Part shown: positions 45,640 to 55,841 of the stretch, piece after piece
How the letters are laid out: every line of letters starts with the position of its first letter
Numbering within the stretch: position 1 is the first letter of the stretch
Assembly: GCF_963675165.1 (NCBI RefSeq)
Contig: NC_087393.1
Location: 1,548,502-1,612,501 of the forward strand
Source of the DNA: Halichondria panicea
Taxonomy: Eukaryota > Porifera > Demospongiae > Suberitida > Halichondriidae
Length of the DNA stretch: 64,000 nt
Direction: 5' to 3'
Notes under the pieces: generated by a model
Databases searched by the model: none
What the model was told of the DNA's origin: nothing
The model's input: the letters and a program-made list of their open reading frames with translations, nothing else
Program-made: the position numbers and the translations under genes

Positions 45640-47370
45640 AGAAAGGTATGGAACAGCTGGTCCAGGTCTCCTTGGTGTCGTCCTTTCACTCCCTACACAA
45701 AGTACAAGTGTTTAAACATTCTCGGTATGGCTCCGTTGGTATCAGGTAAACCTGAAAATGCATTCGTTGGTCCATTAAAGTTCCTATTTCAGTGGGTGGA
45801 CCAACGGGCTGGATAACAAGCAAGAAAATAGTTTACTTACATTGTACTTTGCATGCATTCTTTTTTATAGCCGTATCCGAGCTCATTTAAAAGCTTGGTG
45901 TCTTCGTTGGCATCAGGAAAACCTGCTCGTTAGTCCATACAGGAGGCCGTTTCTGGAAACTAGGTGGACCAACGGCCTGGACGACAAGTAAAAAAATAGT
46001 TCACGCACTTTGAATGCATTCTGTGTTCCCCAGTTTGGTGTGATTATGAGCTCATTTCAAAGCTTGGTGTCTCCGTTGGCATCATTATAAACTGGAAATC
46101 CTGCTTGTTGGTCTATGAGGTTTCCTGTTTCTGGAAACTGGATGGACCAACGGCCTGGACGACAAGTAAAAAAATAGTTCGCGCACTTTAAATGTATTCT
46201 TTTAATGTGTTCTCCAGTTTGGTGTGATTATGAGCTCATTTCAAAGCTTGGTGTCTCCGTTGGCATCATTATAAACTGGAAATCCTGCTTGTTGGTCTAT
46301 GAGGTTTCCTGTTTCTGGAAACTGGATGGACCAACGGCCTGGACGACAAGTAAAAAAATAGTTCGCGCACTTTGAATGTATTCTTTTAATGTGTTCTCCA
46401 GTTTGGTGTGATTATGAGCTCATTTCAAAGCTTGGTGTCTCCGTTGCATCATTATAAACTGGAAATCCTGCTTGTTGGTCTATGAGGTTTCCTGTTTCTG
46501 GAAACTGGATGGACCAACGGCCTGGACGACAAGTAAAAAAATAGTTCGCACACTTAGAATGTATTCTTTTTAATGTGTTCTCCAGTTTGGTGTGAGCAAG
46601 CTTGCATGGTGTCTCCGTTGGCATTATTAAACTGGAAAACCTGCTCGTTGGTCCATATAAGGTTTCATGTTTCTGGAAACTGGGTGGACAATTAATGGCC
46701 TGAACGACAAGTAAGAAAATAGTTCACGCACTTTCTTTTAATGTGTTCCAGGTTGGTGTGAGCTTCAAAGCTTGCATGGTGTCTCCGTTGGCATCTTTAA
46801 ACTAGAAAACCTGCTCGTTGGTCTATAAGATTTCCTGCTTCTGGAAACTAGGTGGACCAACGGTCTGGACAACAAGTAAGAAATAGTTCACGCAGCTTGA
46901 ATGCAATGTGTTTCAGGTTGGTGTCAGCTCATTTCAAAGCTTAGTGTCTCTTGTTTGCATCAATTAAGGAAACTAGGTGGACCAACGGCCTGGACGACAA
47001 GTAAGAAAATAGTTCACGCAGCTTGAGCATTCTTTTAATGTGTTCCTGCATAGTTGGTTGTCAGAGCTTGGTGGCTCTCCGTTGGCATCATGCAGTTATA
47101 CTAATAAACCTGGACGTTGGCCCATAACCTTTTCTGTTTTGGAAACTGGGTGGACCAACGGCCTGGACGACACTGACAGGTAAGAAAATAGTTCATGCAG
47201 CTTAGCTTGCATTCATTCTTTTATAGGTGGGTATCAGCTCATTTCAAATGCTGCATGCATGGTGGCTTTGTTGGAAACTCGAAAACCTGTTCCCTGCATG
47301 GTCTATCAGAATATCATATCCAGCCGGAAATTGGATAGACAACAGCCTATACGACAGGTAAGGTAATAAG
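45640..47370 (+). repeat. Element 2 left subterminal array
   Basis: About ten units of 130-185 bp. Each includes GTTGGTCYAT, GGTTTC, GGAAACTGGRTGGACCAACG, GCCTGGACGACAAGTAA and CATTTCAAAGCTTGGTGTCT. GTTGGTCC/GGACCAAC and GGTTTC/GGAAAC are complementary within each unit, so every unit can fold into a hairpin of about 45 nt. The core also appears in the terminal repeat. Confidence 0.85.
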
Positions 47371-47686
47371 TAACACACGACAGTCTGGTATGTACACTTT
47401 TACAGCTGTGATGATCACAATGATATCGACTAATTCAAGTCTATAATTATTAATTTTGTTTACACAATTTGTCAGACTACTGTCATAAAAACTCATACAG
47501 CTGCATCTACAGACTCTATTATACATCAGACTGAATGAAAGCCTCACTGCGACTCTGTATGCTGAAATCTACAATGACATTTAAGGATTCTGTTTCCGTG
47601 TAGAGTAAGGTATAAGTTGTTACACTGAATTCACTTTCATATTGTGTTTATGAGAATTTCATTGTTCCCACGTATACATCATATAG

Positions 47687-48733
47687 AGGCTGGCACTGGA
47701 TTCTTGTTGCTGTCAATCTCCCAAAGAAAACGTACGTTATTATGCATGTGATTGAGTTTCTGGATCGACCAGTACCCATACATGCATGTGAGCTCCTCAT
47801 GGATGCATTATATTGTGTGATAGGATTACATGTTTTATTGGTCTGTCAAAAAGGTTATTACTAATGTGAGTGCAATTTTCCTTTTCTGTAGTGTCTATGT
47901 TCTTGACTCCCAGTCGCCAATTCTCTCACCTTTTACTGAGCAGGCAACATGCATGCACAAGACATTAATCACTTCTTAAGCATGTGCATTCGATCACCTG
48001 CAAAGATGGATATACAGTGTGTGAAGGTATATAATTTATAATAATTTATAGAGTGCACATGCATGGGGTAATCATAAAAGTTAAATCATTGACTTGCTTA
48101 GTTGCCCCAAATGCAATTTTTTTTGTCTTCTTGGATACTCCACGCACTCCTTGTTTCGTGATGGATTTTATTTCACGAATGTTTATTGTATTAGGTGGCC
48201 GCTCAGGATGGAGTTGAATGTGGCATTCATGTGATACACAATAATTATTATGACAATGGTCAAGGTACGTGATGGTATATGTAAAAGCATTCGTGAGTAT
48301 TTACACTAACACAATAATTATTGATCAGTTTTCTGGACTACCTGCATCAAAGCACCTGCAAAAGTCTGTAAACACTGCTGAATTACGTGGATTGATCCTG
48401 TTATCATGCTACTCCACTCAACAAAGGTAAAAAAAATGATTTTGGCTACTCCCTCATGTGTACCTATATACTGCAGCCAAAAGACATCTCACGGCGTCAG
48501 AAGGAGTAAAAGGGTTGCTAATACAGATCTGCAGGTGAGTACACCACACTGACACGCACTCATGATTGTGTTCATGCATTCACAAACGTTGATTGCTATG
48601 TACTTGTATAATGTGTATATGAGCATGCTTCAATGCATGCTGGTATATAAACTATACCGACATTGTCTACTATGCAATAGACTGATGATGATGCCAGTGT
48701 ATCTGTTAAGAAGACAGCAAAATCGAAGCCTTA
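47687..48733 (+). CDS. Ulp1-like cysteine protease gene (C48 type), probably frameshifted
   Basis: Exons read on the plus strand carry the Ulp1 catalytic order: GWHWILVAVNLPKK (catalytic His, about 47687-47731), VYVLDSQ (Asp, from 47892) and VAAQDGVECGIHVIHN (oxyanion Gln and catalytic Cys, 48195-48264). Downstream exons give TAELRGLILLSC and a Lys-rich end with stop at 48731-48733. Ulp1 proteases cleave SUMO or ubiquitin-like modifiers; such domains have been reported in several eukaryotic DNA transposon groups. The frame shifts by one base between the Asp exon and the next block (near 47945), and the exon after the Cys exon also joins out of phase. 5' exons could not be settled. Either the copy is broken or my splice model is incomplete. 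Convergent with the transposase gene. Confidence 0.65.
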
Positions 48734-49036
48734 ACTGCTATTTTTACTTAACATTAATTGTATAGCTTGTAGTATAGCTCAGAATGTTTATTTTTTATTG
48801 TATATAATTATGTGCAATAATAATTATAGTTACTAGTTTCCCTCATATAGTTTCTCATCTGTTATTCCCCCATGCATATAATATGATTGTGTTGTGTGTA
48901 ATTTCTTCAGTCACCCCTTATTGTAACGCATGCATGATAAGTCAGAACAAGTGACGCCACAATTTTAAATTCATGGTTGTAAAAACAAAAAGTGCATGAC
49001 AAGACCATCATGCATGCATGTGAGTACATTATACTT

Positions 49037-52000
49037 ATAGTTTTTTCTGATTATGATACCATAAATAAAATCCACAATGTGTGAGGAAATTTCTTTTATT
49101 CATATACGACAGTGACGATTTGATTCTCTTCAAGCATGAATTGCTTTGCTCTACCATCTGGCTGTTCAAGGCATCATTATTGTCTATAGGTGCTCATTTT
49201 GTAAGCAACACTGCATCCTGTATGATATATAAGTGCATGGTAATTAAAATCATATAATTATACTTAACATACAATTATTATATACCTGAATGATTTGGCC
49301 AATGGAAACGATCTACTAGACCTAGAAACCGACTGTGCCTGAAAAAGGGGGGCTCTCTATTCAAGCAGTATTGGTGCAGGTTGCAACTATTGTCATATAT
49401 GATGACTTCAGGTGCTGCAGATACAAGGGCATATAATTATATTATGCAATTGCATGCCGGAAGAGTTCAAAAATAATCATCCCGATATATATAGCATTTA
49501 TACCTGATGAGAATCGTTCATATAAGATAGTGAAAGGAATGTTGGGGGATTCCTGAACTTCCATCAGTTGGAATCCATAGCAAATTCCTATACAATATTT
49601 ATGCAAATTAATGTACCATAATTATTACTAGAATGTTTTGCGAGCATCAAACATTTGCGAATTTTGCGAGGGTTGATCAATAAAATCCGCAAAACCTAAA
49701 TTATTACTAGTAAATACTTGCCAGAACACAATAGTTAGATCGCAAAGGGTCAAATTTTCTGCTGATTTGGCTCATTCGCAAAGGTTTTTCACCTGCAAAA
49801 TATTCTAGTAATACGGTAGAGGCGTAATAATTATAATTATCATGCATGCAGCATTACCATGCTGACAATACAGAGTATAAATATCCCCGGTAGCAGTGAT
49901 GGATGTCTTGAGCTTTTTTTTGTACATACAGAGGATTTAGAACTGTCAGCCTTATAAATTTTTCGTTTTCTTAGTGAAGGAAGCTTTGGAAAGTACGATA
50001 TCATATCATCATCATTAATGTCAGTGTGGTCACCAGTACTAGACTCTGTGAAGTCTTGCGTAAATGGGGCTAATGATAATTCCACAAGCCTTTTTAGTAT
50101 AGGCTGCAATGCTTCAGTGAGGTAAGAAGGAAGACATTCAATTAAAGTGAACAGTACTGGAGCTTCCTTTTGTAGAAAGGCCATCTTTTTTGCATTTGAC
50201 TTCAAGGAGCCAGAAGACTCCATTTCCTTTAGCATTTTGTGCACTTCTTCTGTAGGTGGTACCAAAGCACACACAGGTGATGCTGAACTGAGAGCTTGCA
50301 GTAAATTAATCCAGTGCTTGCAACAGGAGACAGCTGTATCAGCCTCGTTGACTTCTTTAGCTATTGTGGTGATAAGTTTGACCAAACTTGGTGCGTGCAA
50401 ATGTAGTAATTCTAGAAGAGAAGTGAATTCATGCTGGCTTATACACTTCTTTGTAGTAAACATCTTCAGCTGCGTGCGTGTTGTCTTGTTGTTGATGTAT
50501 ATCCGATCATGGAAACTAGTGTTGAAAGAAAATAAATACAGTAACTTTTCAGCTGTCCGCATGATCCTAAACTTATCACAACAATAATTGCTGAATAAGT
50601 AAAACAGCTTTCGCCACACTGTATATGATTACTATGATGAGAGGCACCTTCTACAAATGGATTCAAGTTTTGAATAAATCTGTGCATGCATGCTTGGCAA
50701 GGTATTTATTTTGTCTTAGCTCAGGGAGGACTATCATTATATATATAATCATTATATACAGTGGTTGATGACATGGGAAAATTTGCACTTATCTTCCAGT
50801 ACAGCTGATAGGGGATGAGGTTTTATGAATTCCAGAACCGTTGAGTTGGGACTTCCAGGGCATAAAAGGTCTTTTCTGAATGCTAAACAAGTAGCATCCA
50901 TGACAACAATGGGTGGACAATCTCCACACGCAGTGCACTGAAATCCTACTTGATAATCAATGTCTAACAGGTCAAGAAAGGCATACCACGACAACCGATA
51001 GTGATTGTATGTAAACATATACTTATTAAACTGATCGCCGAATCCTGCATCTTCATGGTTTTTAACCAACACACAATACTGGGTATATATAGTTGTTCTG
51101 AAGAGGAAATGTATCGTTAATAGTCAAAGTGCACACACATGCAACATTAATTACCTTCCCAAAAGGAATTGATGCATAAAACCTCGCAGAACTTCATAGG
51201 ATACCAGGAACTTGCCCATAGTCACTAATCCTACTAGTTGGCCATCAAATTCTTTACGTTTCTTAGATCCTGAGCAATACCTAACATGCACTGTTTGGTC
51301 AATATAATAATTGTTATGGATTTATACTTCTAAAGCCACCTACCATTCGCATTGATAACTGTATTGAGCAGTATAATTTTGCTCCGTACAGATTCCTGCT
51401 ACTTCATCTCGTGTAAGCGTACTGCACACTTTACAATATGTGTCGACTGAGCCCAAAATAGAAGTGTTGTTTACAATGTTGAAGCGATCAGCTACAGTAC
51501 ATGCCAGTTGTTGAGACAATTCACTTGATAAATTGAACGGTATATATACTGCTTGATGAAATTAAGGGACCGATACTGATGCACATGCACTTGTCTATTC
51601 TGCTGCACACTAGACAGATCTTTTGCAATTTTATTGAGGCAGTCATGTTTATCCTCATCCGGGCTATTCAATGCTTTCTCGACAATGTCCACATGTGGAA
51701 CTGTGCTGTTTATTGTACTTGCATGTACAACAGTACAGACCCCTTAATTGTTTATCATGAATACGAACTTGTGCAACACCATGGCCACTATATCAGCTCT
51801 TGTACATACCGCCTGCCCAATAGAGCATACAACCTGTAAATCATTATAATTATATAGTTGTGATTGGAGACGTACATGCATGCACAATAGTGTCCAACTT
51901 ACCTCTGTGCCAACATTTATACTGTAGGAGGTGTCCTCCTTGTGAGGTTCGATATTCAAAGCATACGAATGATCTGAATGGGTATGAGGATAATTCATAA

Positions 52001-54009
52001 ATATTAGCTGTGCATGCACTTTTTTAGAAGACATGTACCTGATAATTCTTGAGCTGATGTAATATTGTGAATATTGTCAGTCTCTTGGATAATCAGTCTA
52101 GTTGCTTCAATGTGGATACATTTAGAGCCAACAATGCTTGTGAATGCATCATATGTGGAATCAACCGAAGTGGAGCAGCTATTTAGTAAGTGGCCACGTG
52201 CACTATCACAACTGCACCAGTATACCCACTGTATACCATCACTGAAGTGCAACCCACAGCGTGAGACGAAAAGAAACTCCATGCTCTGTGAAGTTAATAG
52301 ATCAACAGACCAACTACATGCATGAATATAATTATACTTCATCTCTCTATAAGTTTTATAATATTATATGCATGCATGCAATTATACGCACGAAAAAGAT
52401 AATATACTTACTTCAAAGAGGAATCGATTCTATTGATTCCCTGTACAACAAACGACCGGAGAGAGTTGTCCAATGAGTTGAAAGCACGCTGTTCATGTAC
52501 ACTGATGAGATATGCAGACAGCAATGGCACTGGAATTCCAGATGGCTCTGTTTCTGACTTTGAAACATTATCCTGCAATGGCATGATTGTAGAGATCTAA
52601 TGTTTGAGTTTTAACTTTGTACAATTACCTGTACTTTGTATCCGGCTTGACTTAGTGTCATATCATCAAAAGGCTCATTATGGCCCTCTTGGTCACTCCT
52701 GAATTGAGTTGACACGATTCCCTTTCCCTGAACAACTCGGTGCATTTTCTTGATCTGACCTACAAATTGAACGATATAATACACACTTGGGATTAATTTA
52801 CTTCTTTGTGATCACTTAGCAATAGGTTGTGGATGGTACCGTATATTGGAGGATAGTTCTTTCTATTCCAAACTGCGAATGCATAATTCGCAATCGAAAT
52901 AAACGCAAAGAAAGAGCATGCGCATGCATTTCGCAATAGCAATCAGGCTTGTACATCAATATTGAATACCCCGCATACCCATAATTATAGATTTATACTA
53001 ATTATGCTTTAATTCTCTTACTAGGGTAGTGTTTCCTCTTCTTCTTTAACTTGTTTGAGCAAAATGAATATTTATCTTCGTTAGCCTCTCGAATCCGTTT
53101 CCATGAGTGGCTTATAACTGGATCATAGGCCTTCTATAATTGATGACGTGTTTTATTGCCACGAGTGCATTTGTACATAGCACATGCACAATGATAGCTA
53201 TACATTATTATAGCGACTCACTACATCAGTGTTGCAGATGTTGCATGAATGAATAGGAATCACCCATGCAGTGATACCCAACCAATTTTACTGATTACTC
53301 ATATACATGTCATTGGATACAATATATATATATAGATATACATGGGTATATATAATATACCCATGCACGGCAAATATCGTCATGGTCAATGTTGTTAGAT
53401 TAAGAAAACCGATTCAGGATCATATAGGCCTTCTATAATTGATGACGATATGATTGATGGATGTTATAGAGGTCCGGGATAATTATTTTATTGTTCACCC
53501 AAAAATAGCAATATAATTATATAGATAGGAGAAGTATCAATTTCAGCCCCACTATACGCCCCGTGTACGTATGTCAGGGTTTAGTGGGGATTTGATCAAT
53601 ATCCTGGGAGCCTGGGTGAAATCAAATCGCCTCTTTCCCTCCCATATACCCCCACTTCATAACCTCGGGATTTGACTATACACGCGTGCATGTGCTATAC
53701 ACTTCTCTCCATGGATATTGCTGTTGTAAGTTTGTATACTAAGGAACTCAAATTCTCACCCTATATCCCGCACCTCAGGGTTACCAAAACCCCACTATGT
53801 CCTACAGGGGGAGGGTGGCAGTGGGGACTGACATGGATCGGTGCATAATTCACTTGTGCATGGTATCACTATTTTTATATAGATCTAGACTGAGGCTCAG
53901 TATCACTGTTGCTCACCGAGAATTCAAAGTCATCTTGTTCATTGCCTGTGGCAGCCAAAGTCATCTTGTTCATGCCTGTGGCAGCCTGCTCTTCATTAGA
54001 ATCAGTCAT
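49037..54009 (-). CDS. KDZ-type transposase of element 2 (multi-exon, damaged 3' exon)
   Basis: About 15 minus-strand exons. Exon 1 is 54009-53917 (MTDSNEEQAATGMNK); next are 53133-53022 (HSWKRIREANEDKYSF), 52759-52629, 52572-52412 and 52313-52039. The last has a SWIM-like CxC...CxH signature (VYWCSCDSARGH, KCIHIEA). Later exons add a Cys cluster (TYCKVCSTLTRDE, SYQCEW), then QCTACGDCPPIVVMDATCLA near 50930 (first catalytic Asp), ICYGFQLM near 49580 and IIYDNSCNLHQYCLNREPPF with LVDRFHWPNHSG at 49421-49290. This motif series is that of KDZ transposases and of the HMGXB3-like genes derived from them. The final exon changes frame between MSTYR and LNSQMVEQSNS (about 49180), a probable frameshift. 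Exon edges between 52007 and 51345 and around 49900 are uncertain. Confidence 0.75.
49612..49817. repeat. MITE nested in a KDZ transposase intron
   Basis: Inverted ends TTACTAGAATGTTTT and AAAATATTCTAGTAATACGGTA. Same family as 11341-11457. It lies between the exon ending near 49900 and the one starting near 49588, so splicing would remove it. Confidence 0.6.
53110..53455 (+). repeat. Direct repeat pair inside element 2
   Basis: GGCCTTCTATAATTGATGAC, preceded by GGATCATA, occurs at about 53120-53147 and again at 53418-53448. The first copy overlaps the acceptor of transposase exon 2; the second lies in the intron upstream. Confidence 0.6.
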
Positions 54010-54189
54010 TATACAACCTAAGTCTAGATCAGAATTAAGCTGATGCATATTCAGAAAGATCAGATGTCATAATCGGCACCGCAGCCAGGTTTAAATCAAC
54101 CACATCAAATAGCAAAGTTTATGCAACAACACCCACACACACATATTCAAAAGATGCAGCTGTTCAACATTTCTGTTTTGAATGGTGTC

Positions 54190-55300
54190 TAACCACAGGA
54201 TGTCAGGTCCCACACTGAGGCAGCATGCACTGTATGTAATAGTAGTCAACAACTGGAGAAACATAATTATTTTCTTACCTGTCGTCCTGCATGGATTGGT
54301 CCATCGAATTTCCAGGAATAATTTTTATAGATCTACTTATACGATGGGGCCCATGCAGTTATCTCGTTTAATTGATGCCAATGGAGCCACCAAACTTGGA
54401 AAGTTGAAACCAACACAATAAATGCAAGCTGCATAAACTCTTTTCTTACCCCTGTTGTCTGTTGGTCTACCCAATTTCTAGAAACTGGAAACTTTAATAG
54501 ATCAACAAGCAGGTTTTCAATGCTAAAGGAGCCACCAAACATTGAAATGAGTACATGAAATCAAGCTGTGTGAACTATTTCTTGCTTGTTGTCCAAGGAT
54601 GTTGGTCTATCCAGTTTCCATAAACAGGTAACCTTATGGACCAACGAGCAGGTTTTCCAGTTTAATGATGCCAAAGGAGACACCAAGCTTTGAAATGAGC
54701 TCATACCAACCTGAAACACATTAAATTATGCATTCAAGCTGCGTGAACTATTTTCTCACTTGTCGTTCAGGTCGTTGGTCCACCTATAGTTTCCAGAAAT
54801 AGGAAACCTTATGGACCAACAAGCAGGTTTTGATGCCAACGGAGATACTAAGCTTTGAAACGAGCTGACACCAATCTGATACCAACATGGAACACATTAG
54901 ATAATGCATTCAAGTTGCGTGAACTATTTTCTTACTTGTCGTCCAGGCCGTTGGTCCACCTAATTTCCAGAAAAAGGAAACCTTATGGACCAACAAGCAA
55001 GTTTTCTGTTAATTGATGCCAATGGAGACACTAAACTTTGAAAAATGAGCTGTGACACCAGCCTGGAACACATTATTCAAGCTGCGCGACTATTTTCTTA
55101 CTTGCCGTCCAGGTCGTTGGTCCACCTAGTTTCCTGATGCCAACGAACCCCTGCAAGCTTTGAAATGAGCTGCCCACCTAGAACACTTTATGCAAGCTGG
55201 GTGAATTCTTTTACCAGTCGTCCAGGCAGTTGGTCCATGCACCTAATTTTAATAGGCCCCTTAATGGACCAACGAGCAGGTTTTAATGATGCCTGGAGCA
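54190..55300 (-). repeat. Element 2 right subterminal array
   Basis: Seven to eight units of the same hairpin repeat as 45640-47370 in inverse orientation (CTTACTTGTCGTCCAGGCCG, GTTGGTCCACCTA, ATGGACCAACGAGCAGG). The units are more diverged from one another than the left-hand ones. Confidence 0.85.
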
Positions 55301-55561
55301 ATCAAGCAAGTGTAACATGCAACACTGTTTGCTGTAGATCCTGTGAACAGAAGTTTGCAATGAATTGGATAAAGAAACTGGCAAACTGTAGGGCAACCCA
55401 GACATGCATTAAAAATTAAAATGTGCATGCAGCCTTCCATATCCTTTTGCTTCAAGACATAGCACATGCTGCAGGGGGTACTTTATATAACCATATTTCT
55501 GTGCTCTATTATCTATGATATAACTAGTCTATATATCTCTAGCTAGCTGTGTGTGGTATCA

Positions 55562-55676
55562 GCTTGTTGTGTGAGCCCCACCCACCATGCAAGCAGCTCT
55601 CAAGCCTCTATGATGTAATCTACCGTTGGTCCATTTATCAGAGTCCATTGCCACATTCTGGAAAGTGTAATACCTC
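55562..55676 (-). repeat. Element 2 right terminal inverted repeat
   Basis: Inverse of 45341-45455 with a few substitutions and small indels; the outermost 20 bp differ at one position. Confidence 0.85.
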
Positions 55677-55841
55677 AATTAGCTACTGAGGATTAAATTA
55701 TTATTATAATCTATATAACAGATAATTATATAGGTGGAGCCATCTGAAGTAACAATACAATCATTTTTTCAGTAGCTAGATCTAGATCTAGTGCTGCTAA
55801 AGTCAATATTAAAATGTACTCTATTTATCTTAAAAGCACCA

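Larger units (their letters stand above)
45341..55676. mobile_element. Element 2: 10.3-kb KDZ-type DNA transposon
   Basis: 10336 bp inserted in the spacer between beta-helix copies D and E. Ends begin GAGTTATTACACTTTCCAGA (left) and GAGGTATTACACTTTCCAGA (right, inverse strand), and similarity runs for about 115 bp. A 7-bp direct repeat AATTAGC flanks it (45334-45340 and 55677-55683), and the sister spacers carry a single ACTAAT(T)AGCTAC at this spot. Inside are inverted subterminal arrays of a hairpin-forming repeat, a plus-strand Ulp1-like protease gene and a minus-strand transposase gene with SWIM-like, Cys-cluster and KDZ-type catalytic motifs. KDZ elements (Kyakuja-Dileera-Zisupton) make 8-bp or similar duplications and often have subterminal repeats. 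Frameshifts suggest this copy is no longer autonomous. Confidence 0.85.

Noticed and set aside
45341-47370. CRISPR-like array
   Set aside because: The repeats are long (130-185 bp), diverged, without unique spacers, and lie within a eukaryotic transposon.
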